Origin: an uncultured Ilyobacter sp.
GTDB taxonomy: Bacteria; Fusobacteriota; Fusobacteriia; Fusobacteriales; Fusobacteriaceae
Length of the DNA stretch: 64,000 nt
Assembly (NCBI RefSeq): GCF_963668085.1
Contig: NZ_OY764059.1
Coordinates: 1,364,001-1,428,000 of the forward strand
Direction: 5' to 3'
In this document: one piece after another, positions 55,357-63,998 of the stretch
Layout of the letters: every line of letters starts with the position of its first letter
Numbering within the stretch: the first letter of the stretch is position 1
The notes under the pieces: generated by a model
Told to the model about the DNA's origin: nothing
Databases searched by the model: none
The model's input: the letters and a program-made list of their open reading frames with translations, nothing else
Translations under genes and position numbers: made by a program

Positions 55357-56314
55357 AATACATTATTACACTTTCATCTTTTCTTGAACCAGGATCCACT
55401 TTTATCATATTAGAGAGTCTTTTTATCTCTTCCATAACCCCTATACTAATCTTTTCATCCTTAGACTCTATCTCCAGGATTTCAGCAATATCCTTCATTT
55501 TTGTATCTATTGCCTCCATATCAAAGGCAGGTGTGTGAAATCCACTTGTCCTTTCTACCTGACCAGGAACTACGGCAATATTATTAAATGCCATATTGGC
55601 AAGATAATTGGCATAAGTCAGCTGTTCCCTTATCTCTTTGGAATTCTTTCCTTTTATAAACTCCTCCAAGTTTTTCTTCAGAATTTTTATCGCCTCAAAG
55701 GCAAAGGTATCACTGATAAGGGTTGCACCTGTAGATACCAGCGCTTCCACAGAATAGGTTAAAGAGTCTATCCCTACTGATGCCATGGCGTCTGTGGGGA
55801 GGTTTCTTATTAGTTCAGAATCTATCACTACCATAAAAGGATTCACCGTCTTATTGAGTTTCACCTTATGACGGTGATACTGATATACACTGTTGTCATC
55901 ATTTATCCATGAATTTATAACTACTGCTGCAAAAGGTATTTCTGCATTTATATAGCAGTTTATGGAGTTATTCTCTTCATAACATTTCAAGCCCATAGCT
56001 ATCCCCTTGGCACATTTTCCAGTATCTCTGCCTCCGAAGGAAATTATAAAGTCACAGTTACTTCCTGAAAACTCCTTTATCCCACCTTCTATTATATCCA
56101 GATCTGGGTTTATATTTTCTACAGCATAGACCATATACTCCAAAGAATTTTCATCAAATATATCAGTTAAGTTTTTCAACAAACCCTTTTCAAATAGAGC
56201 TTTTGATATAACTATGAATCCCTTTTTTAGCCCAAGTTTTTTAAGCTCTTCCCCGGCCTCCTTAAGTGCCCCTGAACCAATAAGACTTATTGGTGACATT
56301 AGCTGTTTTCCCAT
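55355..56314 (-). CDS. degenerate iron-containing alcohol dehydrogenase-like protein
   Basis: A 319-residue protein with the overall dehydroquinate-synthase/iron-ADH fold pattern: FIVISKALFEKGLLKNL, CDFIISFGGRDTGKCAKGIA, MASVGIDSLTYSVEALVS and DTFAFEAI. Normal members have four metal ligands, D-x3-H followed by two more His. Here the Asp (183) remains, but the next His is Tyr187, and the usual HAMAH segment reads VVPGQVERTSGFH (about 248-260). The glycine-rich GGGSxxD motif is also altered. It is probably not a normal metal-dependent dehydrogenase. The start is ATG 56314 after GGAGG. Confidence 0.75.
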   Translation of the reverse strand: MGKQLMSPISLIGSGALKEAGEELKKLGLKKGFIVISKALFEKGLLKNLTDIFDENSLEYMVYAVENINPDLDIIEGGIKEFSGSNCDFIISFGGRDTGKCAKGIAMGLKCYEENNSINCYINAEIPFAAVVINSWINDDNSVYQYHRHKVKLNKTVNPFMVVIDSELIRNLPTDAMASVGIDSLTYSVEALVSTGATLISDTFAFEAIKILKKNLEEFIKGKNSKEIREQLTYANYLANMAFNNIAVVPGQVERTSGFHTPAFDMEAIDTKMKDIAEILEIESKDEKISIGVMEEIKRLSNMIKVDPGSRKDESVIMY

Positions 56315-56340
56315 AATCTTACCTCCGCAGTCCCATGACC

Positions 56341-56610
56341 TCAATATTCTATGTTGAAATCATCATATTTTTTACTGTCAAAAACATCTTCCTCTATACT
56401 CTTGACTCTCGAAGACGGGGGCCCCTCCTCTATAAGTTTCTTAAATACATCCATATACTTTGGCTCCCCTTGGGCTACTATCTCCACATTCCCGTTCCAG
56501 AGATTTTTCACCCATCCCTTTATCTTATATTCATTGGCTATATGGTAGGTAAAAAATCTAAACCCTACCCCTTGTACACGGCCTTTCACTATAAAGTGGT
56601 GCGTAAGCAT
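56341..56610 (-). CDS. acyP: acylphosphatase
   Basis: An 89-residue protein with the complete acylphosphatase fold signature: VKGRVQGVGFRFFTYHIA (catalytic Arg) and IKGWVKNLWNGNVEIVAQGE (catalytic Asn), then GPPSSRVKSIE. It hydrolyses acyl phosphates. It lies between the AroB-Ppx fusion and the iron-ADH-like gene on the same strand with short gaps (17 and 26 bases), so the three probably form one operon. Confidence 0.95.
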   Translation of the reverse strand: MLTHHFIVKGRVQGVGFRFFTYHIANEYKIKGWVKNLWNGNVEIVAQGEPKYMDVFKKLIEEGPPSSRVKSIEEDVFDSKKYDDFNIEY

Positions 56611-56627
56611 ATTACCACACTCCTTTT

Positions 56628-58610
56628 TTAGCTTTCCATCATCCCCTCTAAAATATCATTTTCAGATACTAATATCTCATCTCTTCCGAGGGTTTCCATT
56701 ATCCATTTCAAAATAAAAGTCCCTGCAATTATTACTTCGGCACGTTTAGGGGGAAGTCCTTTTATTTTTTTTCTTTCCTCTATATTTTTTGATAAATAGA
56801 GCTTTATATTTTCCTCTACATTGGGCATTGTGAGATTGTACATGTGCACCTTTTCAGAATCATAATCAACCATTTCTTCATGAACAGTTACATTAGTTGT
56901 AACTGTCCCGGCAACTCCTACAAGGATAAAGTCTCTTTGACTTAACTCCTTTGCCTCTTTTATCTCATTTTTGACCCATTCCTCAGCCAATTTTATATTT
57001 TCTTCACTATGATCATCGTTTACAAAGAATTTCTCTGTTACCCTTACAGCCCCTATATCAAAACTTTTCATAAAGTTTATATCATCTCTAGAACCATTTA
57101 TAAACTCTGTGCTCCCTCCTCCTATATCAACTAAGAGAAGCTCACCTTCTATATCGTCTGAGGCTCCTTTGAAACTTAGCCTTGCCTCTTCATCTCCTGT
57201 GATGCATTTTATTTCAAGACCCGACTCGGTCTTTACCTTTTCTATAAAATCTTCTCTGTTTGATGAGTCTCTAGTAGCAGAAGTAGCACATACCAGTTTT
57301 TCTACAACTCCATAGCTAGCCATTTTTTCAGCATAATTTTTTAGCACATCCACGGTTCTATTTATTGCACTGTCTAAAAGATAGCCATTTTGATTAACAT
57401 CTTCCCCGAGTTTTGTTATTTCAAGATATTTACGAAATTTTCTTTTAATAGAATATTTATTTTCGATTTTCTCAACTTCAGATATAAATAATCTGCATGA
57501 GTTCGTCCCTATATCCACTACCCCTTTTATGGCCCTTTTGTCTATTTCCTGGTTTACCTCTCTTATTATATCTTCAGATACATCCTCTACAGACACCGTT
57601 CCCCTGCCTGTAGGCAGTACAAACTTTATTTTTCCACCTTTATTTTTCTTATCTTTTTTCATGAGGGCAATGAGTCTTTCAATCTCCATTTTTACAGGCT
57701 CACAATCAATCTCATACTTATCAAATATAGTTTTTCCTCTATCTAAAAATTCTTTTTCTACATAACCTAGCTTCTGAGACAGTAATATCTCATAGATTAT
57801 CCCCTTTGCAACAGCTTCTCCGTGGGAATATCCCTTGTACTCAGTAGCTGTCTCTAAGGCATGGGCATAGGTATGACCTAGATTTACTATTGCCCTTATC
57901 CCCTTTTCTTTTTCATCCTCTTCTACTATATTCTTCTTTATTATACAAGATCTTTTTATTACCTCGATGATTTCTTCTGGTCGCAGGTCTTTTACAGCCT
58001 GTGCATTCTCAACTAGATAATCAAAATAGTCATCATCCTTTAAAAATGAATGCTTTATAATTTCCCCCATTCCTGCCTTAAACTCTTTTTCAGGAAGAGT
58101 TTTCAGAAATTCCACATCGATTAAGACGAGTTTTGGCTGATAAAAAGCCCCTATAAGATTCTTGGCTTTAGGATGGTTTACAGCTACCTTCCCCCCTATA
58201 CTTGCATCTACCTGTGAGAGCAAAGATGTAGGAATCTGTATAAAATCAATTCCTCTCATATAAGTTGCAGCTACGTATCCTCCTAGATCTGTTATTACAC
58301 CACCCCCAAGGCTTATTACAAGAGAGCTTCTGTCAAAATCATTTTCCACCATAAAATCATATATTCCAAAGGCACTCTCTATACTCTTGTGTTCTTCTCC
58401 GTCACTTATCTCAAAATAACTTATATTTTTTCCAGTGTTTTCCAGAATATCCAGAACTTTTTCAGAATAAAGGGCCCCTACTTTTGTATTTGATATCAAA
58501 ATTATCTTTTCATATTTAGATACATAATTTTTGAGTTCACCTATTATTCCTTTATCTATAAGTATCGGATAGCTCCTATCCCCCAAGTCCATTCTTATTT
58601 CTTTCATCAT
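56628..58610 (-). CDS. aroB: fusion of 3-dehydroquinate synthase (AroB) and Ppx/GppA phosphatase
   Basis: A single 660-codon frame. Residues 1-350 are AroB: SLGGGVITDLGGYVAATYMRG, IPTSLLSQVDASIGGK and metal ligands Glu183 (MGEIIKH), His246 (LGHTYAH) and His263 (HGEAVA), all conserved. A short linker (351-361) leads to a Ppx/GppA domain (362-655): VVDIGTNSCRLFI, CATSATRDSSNREDF, LLLVDIGGGSTEF, GVAGTVTTN and PPKRAEVIIAGTFIL. Both halves look intact, with no frameshift at the joint. AroB makes dehydroquinate in the shikimate pathway; Ppx/GppA hydrolyses polyphosphate or pppGpp. Other aro genes are not nearby. Confidence 0.92.
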   Translation of the reverse strand: MMKEIRMDLGDRSYPILIDKGIIGELKNYVSKYEKIILISNTKVGALYSEKVLDILENTGKNISYFEISDGEEHKSIESAFGIYDFMVENDFDRSSLVISLGGGVITDLGGYVAATYMRGIDFIQIPTSLLSQVDASIGGKVAVNHPKAKNLIGAFYQPKLVLIDVEFLKTLPEKEFKAGMGEIIKHSFLKDDDYFDYLVENAQAVKDLRPEEIIEVIKRSCIIKKNIVEEDEKEKGIRAIVNLGHTYAHALETATEYKGYSHGEAVAKGIIYEILLSQKLGYVEKEFLDRGKTIFDKYEIDCEPVKMEIERLIALMKKDKKNKGGKIKFVLPTGRGTVSVEDVSEDIIREVNQEIDKRAIKGVVDIGTNSCRLFISEVEKIENKYSIKRKFRKYLEITKLGEDVNQNGYLLDSAINRTVDVLKNYAEKMASYGVVEKLVCATSATRDSSNREDFIEKVKTESGLEIKCITGDEEARLSFKGASDDIEGELLLVDIGGGSTEFINGSRDDINFMKSFDIGAVRVTEKFFVNDDHSEENIKLAEEWVKNEIKEAKELSQRDFILVGVAGTVTTNVTVHEEMVDYDSEKVHMYNLTMPNVEENIKLYLSKNIEERKKIKGLPPKRAEVIIAGTFILKWIMETLGRDEILVSENDILEGMMES

Positions 58611-58972
58611 TTACCATCCCTTCCCATAAAAGTTTCCTTAAATTATACACCAATAAACCTGCCATTACAACGGAACAAAAAAAAATACAGACACCCGACT
58701 TAACCCAGTTTTTTTAGTATCCTACATAATATTTACCCTACTTTTAAAAACTTTTTTACAATTTTATCTCTATAGTCCATTTGTATTTTCTAAAATGCCA
58801 ACAGTTCCACATAGTTTACATTGTTTTTCGTTCTATTTTTAATCACCATTTAATCTAATTTTTGTCCTTAAAAAATTTCAAACAGATGCTATAATTGTGT
58901 ATACTTAAATATGGTTAGTCAAGACTGCTGATAACAAATTCTAAAAATACTTTTCAAAAGGAGAAGAAAATA
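58611..58972. other. spacer without gene between aroB-ppx and the aldose-epimerase gene
   Basis: 362 bases of very AT-rich divergent spacer. A TATAAT at 58890-58895 with a poor TTAAAA -35 (16-base spacing) may be the promoter of the rightward gene. No ORF with a ribosome site, hairpin or repeat of note was seen. Confidence 0.4.
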
Positions 58973-59845
58973 ATGATAACATCACTCAAAAATGAAAATA
59001 TTACCATTCATGTAAAATCACTTGGTGGAGAATTGACAAGTCTAAAGAAAAACGGATCTGAATATGAATACATCTGGACTGGAGATTCGAAATATTGGTC
59101 AGGTCAATCACCAGTGCTTTTCCCGATAATAGGATCTCTATCTGGAGGAACCACGAGTATAGAGGGTAACAGCTACTCCATGGGAAACCACGGATTTGCC
59201 CGTCGGGAAGAGTTTCAGCTAGTAGAACAAAAAGAAGACCAATTGGTATATTCTTTAAAATATAATGAAAAAACTCTGGCTATGTATCCCTATAAATTTG
59301 AGCTGCAGATTATATATACCCTTGAAAATTCAAGTGTAAAAATCTCTTACAGGGTAATAAATCTCGATGAAAAGACAATATATTTTCAGCTCGGAACTCA
59401 CCCAGGTTTCAACTGTCCAATGAAAAACAACCTTAATTTTTCAGATTATTTCCTTGAATTTGATCAAGTAGAAACAGCAAAAAGGCATTACTGTGACGCA
59501 AACAACCTTCTAATTGAAAATCGTGAAGAACTCTTTATAAAAAATTCCAAAAGAATGAACCTAAGTCATGAAATTTTTTATGAAGGAGCTCATTTCCTGA
59601 GAGATATAAAATCAAAGGATATTACTTTGAAAACTGAAAAAGATTCAAAATTCATAAAGGTTTCCCGTGAAAATTTCCCTTACCTAGGTATCTGGCAGCC
59701 AAAGGATGCTCCCTTTTTGTGTATAGAACCATGGCACGGATTAGCAGAACCTGCTAATTTCTCTGGAAATTTTATCGAAAAGGAACTGATTATCTCATTA
59801 GGTAAAGGTCAAGTTCACTCAGCATCACTGACATTTACTGTATAA
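58973..59845 (+). CDS. aldose 1-epimerase family protein (LacX-like)
   Basis: A 290-residue beta-rich protein of the galactose-mutarotase superfamily. Segments LGGELTSLKKNGSEYEYIW, SPVLFPIIGSLSGG, GNHGFARREEF (catalytic His region), QLGTHPGFNCP (second His) and CIEPWHGLAEP are typical of the LacX/YphB group. It may convert anomers of a sugar or sugar phosphate. AAAGGAG precedes the ATG. It stands alone with its own terminator. Confidence 0.88.
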   Translation: MITSLKNENITIHVKSLGGELTSLKKNGSEYEYIWTGDSKYWSGQSPVLFPIIGSLSGGTTSIEGNSYSMGNHGFARREEFQLVEQKEDQLVYSLKYNEKTLAMYPYKFELQIIYTLENSSVKISYRVINLDEKTIYFQLGTHPGFNCPMKNNLNFSDYFLEFDQVETAKRHYCDANNLLIENREELFIKNSKRMNLSHEIFYEGAHFLRDIKSKDITLKTEKDSKFIKVSRENFPYLGIWQPKDAPFLCIEPWHGLAEPANFSGNFIEKELIISLGKGQVHSASLTFTV

Positions 59846-59865
59846 AAATCATCAAAAATTTTTAC

Positions 59866-59896
59866 AAAAAAACTCCGGAAAATTCCGGAGTTTTTA
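59866..59896. terminator. terminator between the epimerase-like gene and metK
   Basis: AACTCCGG/CCGGAGTT around AAAATT with flanking A and T runs. It serves both convergent genes. Confidence 0.9.
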
Positions 59897-59904
59897 CTTT
59901 TATT

Positions 59905-61053
59905 CTATACAAGTTTTTTTATATCTTCTACTTTGTTCGTTCTTTCCCAAGGAAGATCTATGTCTGTTCTTCCTATATGACCAAAGGCTGCCAAATCCTG
60001 ATACTTAAAGTTTCCTGATCTGAGCTCTAAGGCTAGCTCTATTCCTCTAGGACTTAGGTCAAATACCTTTTGCACTATTTCTGCTAGTTTAGTCTCTTCT
60101 ATTTTTCCTGTTCCAAAGGTATCTACCTTTACAGATGTAGGTTCCACCACTCCTATAGCATAAGATAGCTGTATCTCACACTTTTCTGCAAGTTCTGCAG
60201 CTACTATATTCTTAGCTACCCATCTCGCTGCATAGGCTGCCGATCTATCTACCTTCGAAGGATCCTTTCCTGAGAAAGCTCCCCCACCGTGTCTGAAGTA
60301 TCCACCATAGGTATCTACTATTATCTTTCTTCCTGTAAGTCCTGCATCTCCGTGAGGTCCGCCGATTACGAATCTTCCTGTTGGATTTATATGGTAATGT
60401 TTTACCCTTCCAGGATTCATCTTGTATTTTTCAAGGACAGGTTTTACAACCTTCTCGATTATTGTCTCATGGATCTCTTCCTGGCTCACTTCAGGGTTAT
60501 GCTGTACAGACACTACTACTGTATCTACATGATCTACTGTTCCGTTTTTATTGTATGCCAAAGTTACCTGAGATTTTGCATCTGGTCTTCCCCAGATTAT
60601 ATCTTTAGATCTCGCCATTCTTGTATATTTTACGATTATCTCCCTTGCAAGAACAAGGGCTAAAGGCATAAGTTCAGGAGTTTCTTTTACAGCTCCTCCG
60701 AACATTATTCCCTGGTCTCCTGCTCCACCGATATCTACACCCATGGCTATGTCAGGTGACTGTGAGTGAATTGCATTAAGAACCCCGCAGTCTGAGTCAA
60801 ATCCCATACCCTGCTTGTATCCGATCTCATCTATCTTGTCTCTTACTATCTTTTGTACATCTACATATGTATTGGTAGTTATCTCTCCTCCTACCACTAC
60901 CTGACCTGTTGTACAGAATACTTCGCAGGCTACCCTAGAATTTGGGTCTTCTGCTATGCAGGCGTCTAGCACCGCATCTGATACCTGGTCGGCTATCTTA
61001 TCTGGATGGCCTGGTGAAACACATTCTGAAGTAAAGAATATTTTGTTTTCCAT
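59905..61053 (-). CDS. metK: S-adenosylmethionine synthetase
   Basis: A 382-residue enzyme making AdoMet from methionine and ATP. Family signatures are [23 protein letters not shown], the loop [23 protein letters not shown] (in part), [26 protein letters not shown] (in part) and [19 protein letters not shown]. All are intact. It ends next to a shared terminator. speE and speD lie upstream on the same strand, separated by repeat copy D. AdoMet feeds SpeD and is also sensed by the metN riboswitch. Confidence 0.97.
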   Translation of the reverse strand: MENKIFFTSECVSPGHPDKIADQVSDAVLDACIAEDPNSRVACEVFCTTGQVVVGGEITTNTYVDVQKIVRDKIDEIGYKQGMGFDSDCGVLNAIHSQSPDIAMGVDIGGAGDQGIMFGGAVKETPELMPLALVLAREIIVKYTRMARSKDIIWGRPDAKSQVTLAYNKNGTVDHVDTVVVSVQHNPEVSQEEIHETIIEKVVKPVLEKYKMNPGRVKHYHINPTGRFVIGGPHGDAGLTGRKIIVDTYGGYFRHGGGAFSGKDPSKVDRSAAYAARWVAKNIVAAELAEKCEIQLSYAIGVVEPTSVKVDTFGTGKIEETKLAEIVQKVFDLSPRGIELALELRSGNFKYQDLAAFGHIGRTDIDLPWERTNKVEDIKKLV

Positions 61054-61111
61054 TTATGATAATCCTCCTGATTTTTTCATAATTTGATTTTCCACTTATT
61101 GCTTAATTAAA

Positions 61112-61580
61112 GTATTGAATTTATCGGAAAACCTGTGTTACTTTCTTTGCTTGCCCAAAGAAAGTAACCAAAGAAAAGGCACCCCTAAAAAATACCTAAA
61201 ATCCCTTCTGAACTAACTTTCTATTGAAATATAGTCGGTAAACCTCCTTATTTCAATGAAAGTGGATTTCACAAGATGATTTCTTAACGGTATTTTTTAA
61301 AGGGGAATTAAAAATCTTTAAATAATTTTTTTAAATCTTTTGAAATTCTTTTGGCCATTGACAAAATAAGCGTTAAGAATGACTGAGAGAAATCTCTAGA
61401 AAAAATCAACTGTTTGAGCGAAGCGAGTTTTGATTTTTACTTAGATTTCCGAAGGCATTTAGCTTATTTTTCACAGGCCTTGATTTTTGGTTATGCCCTG
61501 ACCGAAGGGAGGAAATGCCCTTGGGGTGCTTTTCATCAAGGAAAAGTAACGGAACTTTGGGTAAATTCAGTAATTTATTT
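61112..61580. repeat. interspersed repeat, copy D
   Basis: About 470 bases. The left 320 bases match copy C almost base for base (for example GTTACTTTCTTTGCTTG and ATAGTCGGTAAACCTCCTTA). After GAGCGAAGCGAG about 100 bases are missing or replaced, and the match resumes from the TTTCACAGG core to the end. Terminal inverted repeats are visible (TTGAATTTATCGG... against AAATTCAGTAATTTAT). It separates metK from speE, which otherwise look like one operon. No gene is seen in 61054-61625. Confidence 0.8.
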
Positions 61581-61625
61581 AAATTTCTTTCCAGTAACAA
61601 CTTAAGTTAAAAAATCTAAAAAATT

Positions 61626-62483
61626 TCACTCAGACTCTTCAAGCATATCCTTCACAAAAGTAGGCAGTGCAAAAGAAGCCTTGTGAATCTCAGAGTTGTA
61701 ATATTTAGTTTTAAGTCCAAATTTTTCCCACTCTTCAGGCTTATGATCTGCTACAGGATCATATTTCTTAGATGCAAATCCAAAAAGCCAGTGTCCTGAA
61801 GGATAAGTTGGAATATGAAATTGATATACCTTGGAAATTGGAAAAAGGTCTTTTATTCTCTTGTGAGCCCTTTTCATCTGCCCAGCTTCTTTATCAAAAT
61901 AAGGACTTTCATGCTGGTTTATAAGAATCCCGTCGTCAGATAGGGCTCTAAAACAGTTTTCGTAAAATTCCTTTGTAAAGAGTCCCTCTCCAGGACCTAT
62001 AGGGTCTGTAGAGTCAACAAGTATCAGGTCATAACTTTTTTCTTCTGCATCTTCTACAAACTTTAGCCCGTCTTGAAAATAAAGATTTACCCTTGGGTCC
62101 TCTAATTTGCAAGATGTCTGTACAAGATATTTCTGACAAAGTCTCACTACTCTTTCATCTATCTCTACCATGTCGATTTTCTCTATGTGAGGATATCTGG
62201 TTATCTCCCTCACAGTTCCTCCGTCTCCACCACCGATAACAAGGACCTTTTTTATATCAGGATTAGTTGCAAGGGCAACATGGGAGATCATATCATGATA
62301 TACAAACTCATCCTTTTCATTGGCCATCATAATCCCGTCAAGGGTAAAGAACTTTCCAAATTCATAAGAATCAAAAAAATCCAACTGCTGAAAGGGACTT
62401 TTTTCTGTATGAAGGTGTTCCTTTATTTTTATAGAAAATCTACACTCTGGTGTCCAATCCTCTGTAAACCAAAGATTAAGCAT
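61626..62483 (-). CDS. speE: spermidine synthase
   Basis: A 285-residue aminopropyltransferase. It has the nucleotide-binding motif VLVIGGGDGGTVREITRYP, the acidic residue in DMVEIDERVV, and the family segment YDLILVDSTDPIGPGEGLFTKEFY. It uses decarboxylated AdoMet, made by the neighbouring SpeD, to convert putrescine to spermidine. GGAGG precedes the ATG. It starts 43 bases after the speD stop. The normal N-terminal W-x-T/D region (LWFTEDWTPECRFSIKI) is present. Confidence 0.96.
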   Translation of the reverse strand: MLNLWFTEDWTPECRFSIKIKEHLHTEKSPFQQLDFFDSYEFGKFFTLDGIMMANEKDEFVYHDMISHVALATNPDIKKVLVIGGGDGGTVREITRYPHIEKIDMVEIDERVVRLCQKYLVQTSCKLEDPRVNLYFQDGLKFVEDAEEKSYDLILVDSTDPIGPGEGLFTKEFYENCFRALSDDGILINQHESPYFDKEAGQMKRAHKRIKDLFPISKVYQFHIPTYPSGHWLFGFASKKYDPVADHKPEEWEKFGLKTKYYNSEIHKASFALPTFVKDMLEESE

Positions 62484-62526
62484 TAAGTTACCTCCTGATT
62501 TTTTTCATTGATGTAATTTTTTTTAC

Positions 62527-62949
62527 TTATTCAGCATCTGGCTTGAATACTATTTTACCCAGTTCCTCTCCATTTGGATGGAATTTTTTTATCTTTTCAG
62601 TCATACCTCTTGGTACCTCTATAGATTCACTTCTGCTGGCTCCAAACATTTCTTCAAGATAATCAAAAGCCGTCCAAGGATTGATCTTATCCCCACATGT
62701 AAAAACGTCTACAGCTGCATAGCCGTACTCTGGCCAAGTATGAATTGCCAAGTGTGATTCAGATATTATTACCGCTCCAGAAACCCCGTAAGGATTGAAA
62801 TGATGAAACACGGAATTCACTATGGTTGCATTTGCAATTCTAGCCGCTTCATTCATGTATTTTTCAATAAGTTCAGGGCTTTTCAATACTTCTTCATCAC
62901 AGTTGTAGTACTCTATCAAAATGTGTCTCCCTAAAGTTTCTAATTTCAT
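62527..62949 (-). CDS. speD: S-adenosylmethionine decarboxylase (prokaryotic class 1B)
   Basis: A 140-residue proenzyme. The self-cleavage site lies in SESHLAIHTWPEYGYAAVD: cleavage before Ser65 produces the pyruvoyl group. The catalytic Cys is in DVFTCGDK. It decarboxylates AdoMet to supply SpeE. Length is slightly above the usual 120-130 residues because of a C-terminal tail. It is the first gene of the speD-speE pair, with GGAGG before the ATG. Confidence 0.96.
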   Translation of the reverse strand: MKLETLGRHILIEYYNCDEEVLKSPELIEKYMNEAARIANATIVNSVFHHFNPYGVSGAVIISESHLAIHTWPEYGYAAVDVFTCGDKINPWTAFDYLEEMFGASRSESIEVPRGMTEKIKKFHPNGEELGKIVFKPDAE

Positions 62950-63216
62950 AATTTCCCTCCTAGCCTATTCTTCAGACATAAATTTATTTTTTATATTAAC
63001 TCCCTGATCCAGGGGCTATTTACAGATGAAACAAACATACTTTCTTTATATATTTCCGTCTACTCACATTAAATTAACTATAAAAGTTAATATTAGTAAA
63101 CTTATTTTTAAAAAAAATACATATTTTTATGATTTTTAAAGATCGTTTTCCCAAGGCTAATTTCTCCCGTAGAGAGCCTGTATTTATTAGAATACATGAC
63201 ATTTGAATATTTGGAA

Positions 63217-63246
63217 TTGACAACGTAAAGTTTACTATATTTAAAT
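63217..63246. promoter_or_regulatory. palindrome within a possible promoter in the speD/XRE divergent spacer
   Basis: TTGACA (63217-63222) and TTAAAT (63241-63246) with 18-base spacing enclose the perfect 11-bp palindrome GTAAAGTTTAC (63225-63235). A related sequence, TTAGTAAACTTA, lies at 63093-63104 near speD. These could be sites for the XRE-cupin regulator, linking it with polyamine genes. The functional promoter of the regulator may instead be 63286-63314. Confidence 0.4.
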
Positions 63247-63285
63247 TTTTATGTCAATTATTTTTTTACCTGTTATCTGGAAAAC

Positions 63286-63314
63286 TTGATTTTTTCAAAA
63301 GGAGATTATATAAT
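63286..63314 (+). promoter_or_regulatory. promoter of the XRE-cupin regulator gene
   Basis: TTGATT (63286-63291), 17-base spacer, TATAAT (63309-63314), about 49 bases before the ATG. Confidence 0.7.
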
Positions 63315-63362
63315 GTACCGGTGAAACACTTTAGATAATAAAATTAAAGGGGTTTGAACTAT

Positions 63363-63902
63363 ATGATAATTGGTGAAAAAATAAAGAGGCTGCGACAGGG
63401 GAAGCTGCTCACACAAGAGGAGTTGGCCGACAGGTGCGAACTTTCTAAGGGATTCATATCCCAGTTAGAAAGAGATCTTACATCTCCGTCTATTGCTACC
63501 CTTGTAGATATATTAGAAAGTCTTGGGACAAACTTAAAGGAATTTTTTAATGAAGAGGAAGACGAGAAAATCGTATTCTCAAATGACGACTTTTTTGAAT
63601 ATGAAGATAACGACCTCAAGTACAGAATCGACTGGATAGTTCCAAATGCACAAAAAAATGCCATGGAACCTATTCTCGTAACCCTGGCTCAGGGAGGTTC
63701 CTACAAACTAGAATCTGCCCACGAGGGAGAAGAGTTTGGTTATGTTTTAAAGGGTAATATATACGTTCATTTAGGAGATAAGAAACACAAGGCTAAAAAA
63801 GGGGAAAGTTTTTATTATAAGGCCAAAAAAGACCATTATATATCCAATGCAGGAAAGGTGGAAGCCAAGGTAATATGGGTAAGTACACCTCCATCATTTT
63901 AA
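63363..63902 (+). CDS. XRE-family regulator with C-terminal cupin domain
   Basis: A 179-residue protein. The N-terminal helix-turn-helix (about 1-65: GEKIKRLRQGKLLTQEELADRC, then SKGFISQLERDLTSPSIATL) is of XRE type. The C-terminal cupin (about 105-178) has the LESAHEGEEFGYVLKGNIYVHLG and KKGESFYYKAKKDHYISN patterns, each given here as family marks. Such regulators (PuuR-like) often sense polyamines and precede potABCD; here it faces speD-speE. The start is ATG 63363, 10 bases after AAAGGGG. TTG 63354 is too close to that site. Confidence 0.9.
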   Translation: MIIGEKIKRLRQGKLLTQEELADRCELSKGFISQLERDLTSPSIATLVDILESLGTNLKEFFNEEEDEKIVFSNDDFFEYEDNDLKYRIDWIVPNAQKNAMEPILVTLAQGGSYKLESAHEGEEFGYVLKGNIYVHLGDKKHKAKKGESFYYKAKKDHYISNAGKVEAKVIWVSTPPSF

Positions 63903-63905
63903 AAT

Positions 63906-63932
63906 AAAAAACCAGCCTAGGCTGGTTTTTTA
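63906..63932. terminator. terminator after the XRE-cupin gene
   Basis: AAAACCAGCC/GGCTGGTTTT around TA with flanking A and T runs. It also fits the end of a leftward gene entering from the window edge. Confidence 0.85.
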
Positions 63933-63998
63933 TTTTAAATCTTTATTAGGAATCTTGTATGATCCCGGTTGTCCTTTTTCAGCTTTATGAATAAGGTA
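63930..63998 (-). CDS. possible C-terminal end of a leftward gene (rest outside window)
   Basis: A frame open to the window edge ends at TAA 63930, inside the terminator. The visible residues are YLIHKAEKGQPGSYKIPNKD plus LK, charged and plausible as a protein tail. A second frame on this strand is also open for 21 codons, so the choice is uncertain. No family can be assigned from so few residues. Confidence 0.35.
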   Translation of the reverse strand, partial: YLIHKAEKGQPGSYKIPNKDLK

